Shown here: piece after piece, positions 50,541-58,169 of the stretch
Layout of the letters: every line of letters starts with the position of its first letter
Position numbering within the stretch: position 1 is the first letter of the stretch
Assembly: GCF_001427665.1 (NCBI RefSeq)
Contig: NZ_LMHC01000012.1
Span: forward strand, 1,223-65,222
From: Caulobacter sp. Root655
GTDB taxonomy: Bacteria > Pseudomonadota > Alphaproteobacteria > Caulobacterales > Caulobacteraceae
Length of the DNA: 64,000 bases
Direction of reading: 5' to 3'
Position numbers and translations under genes: made by a program
Notes under the pieces: model-generated
What the model was told of the DNA's origin: nothing
Database searches by the model: none
The model's input: the letters and a program-made list of their open reading frames with translations, nothing else

Positions 50541-52013
50541 ATGGGCTGGAAGAGCAAGACCGCGCTGACGGCGGTGGGCCTGGTGCTGGCCGTGGCCGGC
50601 GTGGTCGCGGTGCGCACCGCGACCTTCAAGGCTCCGGCGGCGGTCGACACCTCGAGCATCCGCCTGGCCTCCGCCCGCCCGGTCGACGTCAACCTGGCCG
50701 CCCGGCACCTGGGCGAGGCCGTGCGCTTCCAGACCATCAGCCACCAGGACAAGGCGCAGGACCAGCCGGCCGAGTGGGACAAGCTGCACGCCTGGCTGCA
50801 GGCGACCTATCCCGACGCTCACCGGGTGATGAGCCGCGAGGTCGTGGCCGGCCACGCCCTGGTCTACACCTGGAAGGGCAGCGACCCGTCCCTGGCTCCG
50901 ATCGTGCTGATGGCCCACCAGGACGTGGTGCCGGTGACGCCGGGCAGCGAAGGCTCGTGGACCCATCCGCCGTTCGACGGGGTGATCGCCGACGGCGCGG
51001 TCTGGGGTCGCGGCTCGATCGACGACAAGGGCAGCCTGGTCACCCTGTTCGAGGCCCTCGACGGCCTGGCCAAGGTCGGCTTTTCGCCCCGGCGCACGGT
51101 GATCCTGGTCAGCGGCCACGACGAGGAGGTGCGCGGCGGCGGGGCCCGGGCGGCGGCGGCGCTGCTGAAGTCGCGCGGCGTCAAGGCCCAGTTCGTGCTC
51201 GACGAGGGCATGGTGGTGGTCGAGGACCACCCGGTGACCAAGAGCAAGGTCGCCCTGATCGCCACGGCCGAGAAGGGCTACGCCACCCTGACCGTCACGG
51301 CCCCGGCCGTCGGCGGCCACTCGTCGGCCCCGCCGCCCCAGACCGGGGTCGCCACCCTGGCCAAGGCCGTGCTGGCCATCGCCGACAAGCCGTTCCCAAT
51401 GAAGTTCGACGGCCCCGGCGCCGACATGCTCAAGACCCTGGCCCCCAGCGCCTCGCCGGCCATCAAGATGGCGGCGGCCAACACCTGGCTGTTCTCGCCT
51501 CTCCTGGTGAAAGAGACGTCCCGCACACCCGCGGGCGCGGCCATGCTGCACACCACCATCGCCCCGACCATGCTGAAGGGCTCGCCCAAGGAGAACGTCC
51601 TGCCGCAGGACGCCACCGCCTGGATCAACTACCGCATCGCGCCGGGCGACAGCTCGGCCGACGTGATGGCCCGGGCCAAGGGCGCGGTCGGCGACCTGCC
51701 GGTCAAGCTGGCCTGGGTGAAGGCCCCCGACGAGCCCAGCAAGATCTCCTCGACCACCTCGGAAGGCTGGAAGACACTGGCCGCCCTGGCCGGCGACGAG
51801 AGCCGCGCTCCGGTCGCCCCGGCCCTGATGACCGCCGCCAGCGACAGCCGCTACATGGGCCCGATCGCCGACGACATCTACCGCTTCCAGCCGCTGGTCC
51901 TGACGGTGGACGCCACCAAGATGATCCACGGCACCGACGAGCACGTCTCGATCGCCAATGTCGAGCGGATGGTGCGGTTCTATCAGCGACTGGTGGAGAC
52001 CGCGGCGCGGTAG
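50541..52013 (+). CDS. M20 family metallopeptidase, membrane-anchored
   Basis: A 490-aa zinc peptidase of the carboxypeptidase S / PM20D1-like group. An N-terminal hydrophobic segment (KTALTAVGLVLAVAGVVAV) anchors or exports it. Zinc ligands: HQDVVPV (His), DDKGSL (Asp) in GRGSIDDKG, the catalytic Glu pair in GHDEEVRG, a later Asp in FVLDEGM and a C-terminal His in MIHGTDEHVS. The start at 50541 follows GGGGGAGTGAG. Dipeptide or N-acyl amino acid hydrolysis in the periplasm is likely. Confidence 0.92.
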   Translation: MGWKSKTALTAVGLVLAVAGVVAVRTATFKAPAAVDTSSIRLASARPVDVNLAARHLGEAVRFQTISHQDKAQDQPAEWDKLHAWLQATYPDAHRVMSREVVAGHALVYTWKGSDPSLAPIVLMAHQDVVPVTPGSEGSWTHPPFDGVIADGAVWGRGSIDDKGSLVTLFEALDGLAKVGFSPRRTVILVSGHDEEVRGGGARAAAALLKSRGVKAQFVLDEGMVVVEDHPVTKSKVALIATAEKGYATLTVTAPAVGGHSSAPPPQTGVATLAKAVLAIADKPFPMKFDGPGADMLKTLAPSASPAIKMAAANTWLFSPLLVKETSRTPAGAAMLHTTIAPTMLKGSPKENVLPQDATAWINYRIAPGDSSADVMARAKGAVGDLPVKLAWVKAPDEPSKISSTTSEGWKTLAALAGDESRAPVAPALMTAASDSRYMGPIADDIYRFQPLVLTVDATKMIHGTDEHVSIANVERMVRFYQRLVETAAR

Positions 52014-52019
52014 GCCGTT

Positions 52020-52049
52020 TGAGACCCTCTCCCTCTGGGAGAGGGTTTC
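52020..52049 (+). terminator. Hairpin after the M20 gene (family D core)
   Basis: GAGACCCTCTCCC-TCT-GGGAGAGGGTTTCCC forms a stem of about 11 bp ending in TTTCCC. The same core forms the ends of the longer family D elements and another short copy at 59875-59899. Confidence 0.6.
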
Positions 52050-52212
52050 CCTTACCGCCACAAACTCTTCACAGGCCGAGACGATCGGTCGCTCTGGACG
52101 CCAGCCCCGGGATCAGGCCTAGTACGCCTGGGGGCTAGCTTACCGTGAAATCCTGTCCGGGGACCGCCTAAGGCGGGACGGGTTTCGCGCCTGCAAGCTG
52201 CACAACAGAACG

Positions 52213-53328
52213 ATGGACATGGCTGACGACGCGCAACTACTGGCCATGACGCCGGCCTCCAGAGCGGTGAAGTTCGGCGAAGGCTTCGTGCTGGACGCCT
52301 GGTACATGGCCTGCCTGTCGCCCGACCTGAAGCCCGGCAAGATGGAAAGCCGTGAGTTCCTGGGCGAGCCGGTGCTGATCGGCCGCACCAAGGCCGGCGC
52401 GGTCTATGCCCTGCGCGACGTCTGCCCGCACCGCGCCGCCAACCTGTCGGCCGGCAAGGTTCGCGCCGAGGCCGACGGTCGCGAGACGGTGGAATGCCCC
52501 TATCACGGCTGGCGGTTCCACACCGACGGCGCCTGCGCCAAGATCCCGTCCCTGACCGCCGACAACCCGCTCGACATCAGCAAGGTGCGGGTGCGGAAAT
52601 ATCCCCTCGTCGAGAGCCAGGGCCTGGTGTGGATCTGGATGTCGGGCGACCCGCGCTTCGACGGCCAGCCCCCCGCCCCGCCGCCGGTGATCCCGGGCGT
52701 GGTCGGCGGCAAGCCCAAGCTGGTCGACCGCCTGGACTACGACATCCATATCGACCACGCGGTGCTGGGCCTGATCGACCCGGCCCACGGGCCCTTCGTG
52801 CACCAGCAGTGGTGGTGGCGCACCAGCGCCAGCCAGCACGAGAAATGCAAGGCCTTCGCACCGTCGGAAGCCGGCTTCACCATGACGCGGCACGAGCCGT
52901 CGAAGAACTCCAAGGCCTACGCCATCCTCGGCGGCGAGCCGCTGACCGAGATCACCTTCCGCCTGCCGGGCCTGCGCTGGGAGCATGTGAAGGTCGGCGA
53001 CAAGCAGGTGCTGGCCCTATCAGCCATGACCCCCATCAACGCCGGCAAGACCCGGATGAACCAGATCATCTGGTCCGACCATCCGGCCTTCACCATGCTG
53101 TATCCGGTGATCCGCGTGGCGGCCCGGACCTTCCTGCGCCAGGACGGCAAGATCGTCGCCGCCCAGACCCGCGGCCTGCAGGACAACCCGGCCCTGATGT
53201 GGGTGGGCGACGCCGACCAGCAGGGCCGCTGGTACCACCAGCTGAAGCGCGAATGGAACGCCGCCCACCGCGAACGCCGCCCCTTCGCCAACCCGATCGA
53301 GGCGACGACGCTGCGGTGGCGGACGTAG
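52213..53328 (+). CDS. Rieske non-heme iron oxygenase (VanA-like)
   Basis: A 371-aa aromatic ring-hydroxylating or O-demethylating oxygenase subunit. The Rieske 2Fe-2S ligands are Cys71/His73 (CPHRAANLSAG) and Cys95/His98 (CPYHGW). The mononuclear iron region includes HIDHAVLGLIDPAHGPFVHQ. It resembles vanillate demethylase and related monooxygenases; the electron-supplying reductase is not encoded beside it. Two ATGs are possible (52213, 52219). Substrate unknown. Confidence 0.9.
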   Translation: MDMADDAQLLAMTPASRAVKFGEGFVLDAWYMACLSPDLKPGKMESREFLGEPVLIGRTKAGAVYALRDVCPHRAANLSAGKVRAEADGRETVECPYHGWRFHTDGACAKIPSLTADNPLDISKVRVRKYPLVESQGLVWIWMSGDPRFDGQPPAPPPVIPGVVGGKPKLVDRLDYDIHIDHAVLGLIDPAHGPFVHQQWWWRTSASQHEKCKAFAPSEAGFTMTRHEPSKNSKAYAILGGEPLTEITFRLPGLRWEHVKVGDKQVLALSAMTPINAGKTRMNQIIWSDHPAFTMLYPVIRVAARTFLRQDGKIVAAQTRGLQDNPALMWVGDADQQGRWYHQLKREWNAAHRERRPFANPIEATTLRWRT

Positions 53329-53344
53329 GGGTTCGGACGCTGAC

Positions 53345-53411
53345 GGGGACACACACTCACGGCGAGGCCTGTGGGTCCCTAGCCAAGACAGAGGGGTGAG
53401 TGTGTGTCCCC
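53345..53411. repeat. 67-bp inverted repeat with GGGGACA ends
   Basis: Perfect 16-bp arms GGGGACACACACTCAC and GTGAGTGTGTGTCCCC around a 35-bp spacer. It lies between the Rieske gene and the CPBP gene, reaching into the start region of the latter. Its ends resemble the palindrome at 32575-32600. Confidence 0.8.
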
Positions 53412-53415
53412 AATC

Positions 53416-53910
53416 GTGTCCCCGATCTTCAACCGCCTCGCTCGTTCCCTGACCACCCTACCCACCACCCGTGGCTGGGCGCTGTGCGGACTGATCGCCC
53501 TGGCGACCGCCGCGCTGATGGTGGCCATCGGCTTCACCACCGGGCTCTACGCCCTGACGCCGACCGTCCCCGGCCTGCCGCTACGGCTGCTGACCGTGCT
53601 GTTCGTACCGGCCCTGGGCGAGGAAATCCCGTTTCGCGGCCTGCTGGTCCCCGGGCCGGAAGCCCGGCGACCGTGGGGCGCGATCGCTCTCTCGACCGTG
53701 CTCTATGTCGCCTGGCATCCGCTGGAGGCCCTGACCTTCATGCCGCGCGCCACGATGTTCCTGCGACCGGACTTTCTGGCCTGCACCGCGATCCTCGGCC
53801 TGGGCTGCGCCCTGATGCGCTGGCGGACCGGGTCGCTGTGGCCGGCGGTGATCCTGCACGGCGGCTTCGTGGTGGTGTGGCAGACGTGGCTGGGCGGGGT
53901 GATCCTCTGA
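53416..53910 (+). CDS. CPBP-family intramembrane glutamic protease homologue
   Basis: A 164-168-aa membrane protein with about four to five helices. The CPBP (Abi/Rce1) motifs are both present: EEIPFRGLL (motif EExxxR) and YVAWHPLEAL (FxxxH type, with Tyr), suggesting an active intramembrane protease. It is shorter than many CPBP proteins. GTG starts at 53404 and 53416 are possible; the first lies inside an inverted repeat, so the second is preferred. Substrate unknown. Confidence 0.8.
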   Translation: MSPIFNRLARSLTTLPTTRGWALCGLIALATAALMVAIGFTTGLYALTPTVPGLPLRLLTVLFVPALGEEIPFRGLLVPGPEARRPWGAIALSTVLYVAWHPLEALTFMPRATMFLRPDFLACTAILGLGCALMRWRTGSLWPAVILHGGFVVVWQTWLGGVIL

Positions 53911-53965
53911 ACGGGGCCACCAAGCAAACAGAGGTGTCGCCTATGGATCTCCAGCGAAAATAGCC

Positions 53966-54067
53966 TGTCATCCCGGACGAGCGCGCAGCGCGAAGATCCG
54001 GGACCGACGCGTGAACTCGGCGCTTCCGGCGGTCCCGGATCTTCGCTTCGCTACGTCCGGGATGACA
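53966..54067. repeat. Dispersed palindromic repeat, family B, copy 5
   Basis: A 102-bp element TGTCATCCCGGACGAGCGCG ... TCCGGGATGACA. It shares the inner GACCGACGCGTGAACTC and TCTTCGCTTCGCTACG segments with copy 4 and has both outer arms. It lies between the CPBP and DUF1993 genes. Confidence 0.8.
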
Positions 54068-54119
54068 AGTTTTTGCAACAGGGAAGACGCCGCGCCGTCG
54101 TCCGGCTAAGCTCCCCGCC

Positions 54120-54626
54120 ATGTCCACTTCCCTCTACGACCTCACCGTGCCGGTGCTGATCCGCGCCCTGCGCAACCTCTCGGCCATCCTGGAAAAGGGC
54201 GCCGCCCACGCCAAGGCGCAGGGCATCGACCCCAACGACCTGATCGAGGCCCGGTTGGCCCCCGACATGCTGGCCCTGCCCGGCCAGATCCAGCGGGCCA
54301 GCGACAGCGCCAAGGGCTGCGTCGTCCGCCTGGGCGGCATCCCCAACCTGGCCATGGCCGACGACGAGACCACCTTCGAACAACTGCAGGCTCGCATCGC
54401 CGCCACCATCGCCTTCCTCGAGGCCGCGCCCCGCGAGGCGATCGACGGCCAGGAAGAGCGCGAGGTGGTGCTGCAGACCCCTGGCGGGAACTTCCCGTTC
54501 AACGGCCGGGCCTTCGCCCTGGGCTTCGTGCTGCCCAACGTCTTCTTCCACGTCACCACCGCCTACGCGATCCTGCGCCACAAGGGCGTGCCGCTGGGCA
54601 AGTTCGACTATCTCGGAGGGGTCTGA
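54120..54626 (+). CDS. DUF1993 family protein
   Basis: A 168-aa soluble helical protein: SLYDLTVPVLIRALRNLSAI, then GIDPNDLIEARLAPDMLALP, ETTFEQLQARIAATIAFLEA and the C-terminal FFHVTTAYAILRHKGVPLGK. This matches the DUF1993 (DinB-superfamily-like) family throughout. It has a possible metal-binding His in the conserved HVTTAY. Function unknown. Normal length; good start. Confidence 0.9.
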   Translation: MSTSLYDLTVPVLIRALRNLSAILEKGAAHAKAQGIDPNDLIEARLAPDMLALPGQIQRASDSAKGCVVRLGGIPNLAMADDETTFEQLQARIAATIAFLEAAPREAIDGQEEREVVLQTPGGNFPFNGRAFALGFVLPNVFFHVTTAYAILRHKGVPLGKFDYLGGV

Positions 54627-54638
54627 GAGCTAGCCGCC

Positions 54639-55961
54639 CTACTCCGCCGCGGCCGGCACGGGCTTGGAGCTGGCGGCGACCCGGCTCAGCGGTCGCCAGG
54701 CGCCGTAGGTCACGGCGCGCAACAGCCACTCGGCCGGACCCATCTCATAGCGGCGCAGCCAAAGCACGCTGAACACGCTCTGGACGCTCCAGATCAGCAC
54801 GGCCACGCCCATCAGCTGGGCGAAGCCGAGCTTGCCGAACAGGCCCAGGCCGTAGAACAGGATCGAGGTCATCACCGACTGGCCGATATAGTTGGTCAGG
54901 GCCAGACGGCCGACCGCGCCCAGCACCCCGGCCAGGGGGCCGATCAGGCCGTGGCGGAACACCAGGGTCACCAGGCCGACCCAACCCAGGGTCAGCGGCA
55001 GCCGACCCAGTTCGTAGACATAGCCGCGCCACGCCATGACGGCCGGGTCGGGCATGTAGCCGGCGCGCCAACTGGCCGCCGCCAGCGTCCCGCGCACCGC
55101 CAGCCCGAGGGCGAAACCGCCGACCGCCAGCGTCAGGTAGAAACGGCTCGACCACCGGCCGGTCAGCACCCCGGCCCGGAACAGCGCCATGCCGATCAGC
55201 ATGAAGCCCAGGGTCTCGAACACGAAGGTCGCCCGGGTCCCCCAGTTGTAGCCCAGCCAGGTCTTGGCGCTCCAGGCCAGCAGGGACGGATAGTGGGTGC
55301 GGACCTCGTAGGCCTCGCGCCGGTCCCGCGCCGTCGGCTGGGCCCTGCGCAGCATCTCGGCCCGCGCCGCGATCGCCTTGCCTTCCGCCTCGCTCGGCCG
55401 ACGCCCTGCCGCCTGGGCCGCGACCGCCGCCTCCGCCGTGCGCAGGCTGGCGGCGCGCTCGGCGCCCTGTCCGCCCATCAGCACGGCCAGGAACACCAGC
55501 GCCGCCGCCGCCGCGACCACCAGCACCCGGGTGTCGACCCGCCGGAAGAACAGCAGCGCCAAGCCGCAGATCCCGTAGTTGAACAGAATCTCGCCGGGCC
55601 ACAGGAACAGGGCGAAATTGGCCACGCCCAGCAGAACCAGGGCGAAGCAGCGGGTCAGGTAGGCCTGAACCGCCGCCGCTTCCTGGACGGGGCCCGGCCG
55701 GCTCAGCATGACGATCATCCCCGCCCCGAACAGCAGGGTGAACAGCCCGCGCATCGCGCCGGAGAACACCGTGTCCTGCAGCGTGTAGACGATCCAGTCG
55801 AGGCTGGGCGTGGCCGGCACGGGCGGCAGCGGGTGATCGTACAGCATCCCCATGATCGGGATGTTCATCAGCAGGATGCCCAGCACCGCCACGCCGCGCA
55901 GCACGTCCAGCACCGCGATGCGGTCCCGCTTGGCGATCGGCGCGAGTGTCACGGTGTCCAT
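54639..55961 (-). CDS. DUF418 family membrane protein
   Basis: A 440-aa protein with about ten membrane helices. The N-terminal RIAVLDVLRGVAVLGILLMN is the family signature, and the C-terminal DUF418 block contains LALTNYIGQSVMTSILFYGL and RYEMGPAEWLLRAVTYG. Acyltransferase-3-like topology; no function proven. The ATG at 55961 is preferred because GGGAGG lies 5 bp upstream; an ATG at 55988 adds nine residues. It converges with DUF1993 with a 12-bp gap. Confidence 0.9.
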   Translation of the reverse strand: MDTVTLAPIAKRDRIAVLDVLRGVAVLGILLMNIPIMGMLYDHPLPPVPATPSLDWIVYTLQDTVFSGAMRGLFTLLFGAGMIVMLSRPGPVQEAAAVQAYLTRCFALVLLGVANFALFLWPGEILFNYGICGLALLFFRRVDTRVLVVAAAAALVFLAVLMGGQGAERAASLRTAEAAVAAQAAGRRPSEAEGKAIAARAEMLRRAQPTARDRREAYEVRTHYPSLLAWSAKTWLGYNWGTRATFVFETLGFMLIGMALFRAGVLTGRWSSRFYLTLAVGGFALGLAVRGTLAAASWRAGYMPDPAVMAWRGYVYELGRLPLTLGWVGLVTLVFRHGLIGPLAGVLGAVGRLALTNYIGQSVMTSILFYGLGLFGKLGFAQLMGVAVLIWSVQSVFSVLWLRRYEMGPAEWLLRAVTYGAWRPLSRVAASSKPVPAAAE

Positions 55962-56040
55962 GCCGGCCTCCCAGTTGGAAACCGTCATGCAACCTTGGGG
56001 TTTCGCCCGCAAGCTTGAATTGCGCGTCGGCGAACGCAAC

Positions 56041-56108
56041 AAGCCCGCCCGCCGTGGGGGCGGACGGGCTTGCCGGTATGCGGCGGACCGCTATGGGGGC
56101 GGTCCGCC
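56041..56108 (-). terminator. Two consecutive hairpins downstream of the glycine-zipper gene
   Basis: Hairpin 1 (56041-56071): AAGCCCGCCCGCC / GGCGGACGGGCTT with one mismatch. Hairpin 2 (about 56082-56108): GGCGGACCGC / GCGGTCCGCC. They lie between the divergent-looking DUF418 start and the end of the glycine-zipper gene and probably terminate the latter; no clear U-run. Confidence 0.5.
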
Positions 56109-56118
56109 GAACGCTGGG

Positions 56119-56176
56119 GAGCATTTTCAAGCGAAGTGGATGCCGGTTCGCGTGAAGAAAATGCGCAAAGACAAGG
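56119..56176. repeat. Dispersed repeat, family E, copy 2
   Basis: 58 bp beginning GAGCATTTTCAAGCGAAGTG and continuing CGGTTCGCGTGAAGAAAATG, matching the right half of the element at 41988-42093 with few changes. It ends 6 bp before the stop of the SH3 gene. Confidence 0.8.
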
Positions 56177-56181
56177 AGGCC

Positions 56182-56754
56182 TTAGGCCCGGTAGACGTAG
56201 GCGCTGCTGACGTAGCCGACGCCGACGCCGTCGTGGCCGACCAGGATCCACTTGCCGTCGCCGGTGCGGCCCAGGGCCTGGAAGGTCTCGCCCGCCTGGA
56301 CCGAGCCGACCCGCTCGCCGCGGGTCGAGGCCGAGGCGCGCAGGTTCAGGGTCGAGCGGGCGACATACTTGCCCTTGATCTCGGTCATCGGGGCGGCTTC
56401 GACCGAATTGGCCAGGCGGATGCCGTTGCTGGTGTAGGCGCCGCCGGCGTTCTCGGCCGCGCGCTTCTTCTGCATCGAGCAGCCGACATAGGAGCCGGCG
56501 CCGGCCCCGGCGACGGCGCCGACGGCGGTGCCCGTGCCGCGGTTGTGCTTGGCCAGCTTGTTGCCGATGACGCCGCCCAGGACGCCGCCGATCACCGCGC
56601 CGACTTCCTGCTTGCCGCCGGCCGCGTCGCAGCCGACCACGCCGCCCAGGCGCTGCTCAACGGCGTTGGCGGCCGGGGCGACGGCCATGGTCAGGGCGGT
56701 GGCGCTCATGGCCAGGCCCAGGGCGATCTTCTTGGTGATGGTCGTGGTGGTCAT
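56182..56754 (-). CDS. Exported glycine-zipper and SH3-domain protein
   Basis: A 190-aa envelope protein. Signal peptide: MTTTTITKKIALGLAMSATA then MAVAPAANA. Next is a glycine-zipper 2TM region, VGAVIGGVLGGVIGNKLAKH and GTAVGAVAGAGAGSYVG, then a bacterial SH3 domain (STLNLRASASTRGERVGSVQ and WILVGHDGVGVGYVSSAYV). The combination suggests an outer-membrane or periplasmic peptidoglycan-associated protein. The ATG at 56754 starts the signal peptide; the long open frame upstream is not coding. Confidence 0.87.
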   Translation of the reverse strand: MTTTTITKKIALGLAMSATALTMAVAPAANAVEQRLGGVVGCDAAGGKQEVGAVIGGVLGGVIGNKLAKHNRGTGTAVGAVAGAGAGSYVGCSMQKKRAAENAGGAYTSNGIRLANSVEAAPMTEIKGKYVARSTLNLRASASTRGERVGSVQAGETFQALGRTGDGKWILVGHDGVGVGYVSSAYVYRA

Positions 56755-56989
56755 GTCTTTGTCCCTTTGAAATGGTCCGGAGCCGTCGGCCCCGTGAGAC
56801 GCACCATGCCAAGGCGAAGCTGAACGGCGCCGAGCGGCGGGCTGACAGATTTCGTTCATGTTGGATTTTTTTGAGGCGGCCCCTCGCCTGCACACGGAAT
56901 GTCGCGTTCAGAGACCATGCATCCACAGGCTTGTCGGCATCGGACGCGTATCCGGTGCAGCTAAACGCGGCTTGAGCCGTTCTTGAACA

Positions 56990-57259
56990 ATGGCCAAACC
57001 TCCCAAACCCCCACGCACCGGCGCCGGCGCCCTGACCGTCGCCCGCGAAAGCTGTCCCGTCGAATTCGCCGTCCACCTGGTCAATGAGCTGAACGGCCGT
57101 CGCGGCGGCAAGGGCGCCGTGACCGGCGACCCCGAAACCATGCGCCTGGCCTTCAAGGCCGGCCGCACCAGGCTGACGCTCGACGACGGCGTCGCCCTGG
57201 ATGTGATGGTGGTGGCCTACACCGAAGGCAGCGAAACGGCGTACTTCCAGGTGGCCTAA
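56990..57259 (+). CDS. Hypothetical small protein
   Basis: An 89-aa protein of unknown function. A Pro/Lys-rich start (MAKPPKPPRTGAG) is followed by a compact alpha/beta-looking domain: CPVEFAVHLVNELNGR, ETMRLAFKAGRTRLTL and DVMVVAYTEGSETAYFQVA. No signal peptide or membrane segment. It is monocistronic and followed by a family D repeat. The strong codon-position bias supports translation, but I recognise no family. Confidence 0.6.
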   Translation: MAKPPKPPRTGAGALTVARESCPVEFAVHLVNELNGRRGGKGAVTGDPETMRLAFKAGRTRLTLDDGVALDVMVVAYTEGSETAYFQVA

Positions 57260-57261
57260 GA

Positions 57262-57433
57262 GACCCTCTCCCGGAGGGGAGAGGGAGGGGCCCGCCGCGT
57301 AGCGGTGGGAGGGTGAGGGGTGACGCCCTCACCGTTTTCCATGAGCGCCCTGCCGGCACGCCGTCAGACGTCCAAACCCCTCACCCTCCCAAGCTCCGCT
57401 TGGGCCCCTCCCTCTCCCTTTGGGAGAGGGTTT
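57262..57433. repeat. Dispersed palindromic repeat, family D, copy 1
   Basis: 172 bp with outer arms ACCCTCTCCC / GGGAGAGGGT and inner segments GGGAGGGTGAGGGGTGACGCC, TGCCGGCACGCCGTCAGACG and CTCACCCTCCCAAGCTCCGC. A closely similar element is at 61579-61751. It fills the gap between convergent genes. Confidence 0.85.
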
Positions 57434-57437
57434 CCGA

Positions 57438-58064
57438 TCATTCCCCCAGCTTGTACGGCCCGCTCTTCGCCAGCGCGGTCTTCCAGGCCGGGCGCGCGTG
57501 CATGCGCTCGATCCAGTCGGCCAGGTTGGGATAGTCGCCCAGCTTGCCGTGGGCCTTGGCGACCTCGGCGACGAAGCTCATCTGGATGTCGGCGCCGGTC
57601 AGGCTGTCGCCAACGAAGAACTGGCGACCGACCAGCGCGCCCTCGACATAGGACAGGTGGTTGGCGATCTCGCCCTCGATGCGCGGGGCCAGCGGCGCGC
57701 CGGCCTCGCCCAGGCGGCCGACATACATCCGCAGCAGCATCGGCAGCATGGCCGAGCCCTCGGCATAGTGCAGCCATTGCTGGTAGGCGTCGTAGTCCGC
57801 CGAGGCCGGATCGGGCGCCAGCCTGCCCTCGGCATGGCGGCGGATGACGTAGTCGGTGATCGCCCCGCTCTCGATGATCGTGGCGTCGCCGTCGGTCAGC
57901 ACCGGCGACTTGCCCAGCGGATGGACGGCGATCAGCTCGGGCGGGGCCAGGCGGGTCTTGGCGTCGCGCTCGTAGAACTTGATCTCGTAGGGCAGACCCA
58001 GCTCCTCGAGCAGCCAGAGAATCCGCTGCGAGCGCGACTCGTTGAGGTGATGGACGACCAGCAT
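57438..58064 (-). CDS. Glutathione S-transferase family protein
   Basis: A 208-aa GST. The N-terminal thioredoxin-like domain has HHLNESRSQRILWLLEELGL with Ser in the catalytic position of this subgroup, the cis-Pro loop NPLG-like HPLGKSPVL and the glutathione-binding ESGAITDYVI; an alpha-helical domain follows. Substrate unknown. It is divergent from mcd with a 105-bp gap. It is not closely related to the GST at 6445. Confidence 0.9.
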   Translation of the reverse strand: MLVVHHLNESRSQRILWLLEELGLPYEIKFYERDAKTRLAPPELIAVHPLGKSPVLTDGDATIIESGAITDYVIRRHAEGRLAPDPASADYDAYQQWLHYAEGSAMLPMLLRMYVGRLGEAGAPLAPRIEGEIANHLSYVEGALVGRQFFVGDSLTGADIQMSFVAEVAKAHGKLGDYPNLADWIERMHARPAWKTALAKSGPYKLGE

Positions 58065-58169
58065 GTTTCTTCCCCTATTGGGCCACTTATGTTGCACTGC
58101 GGCATTGCTCGCAGATGCGAAAAGCTCCAGAGTAAAAGAAAACAACTGTTTGGCGCACGGGAGCAAGCC

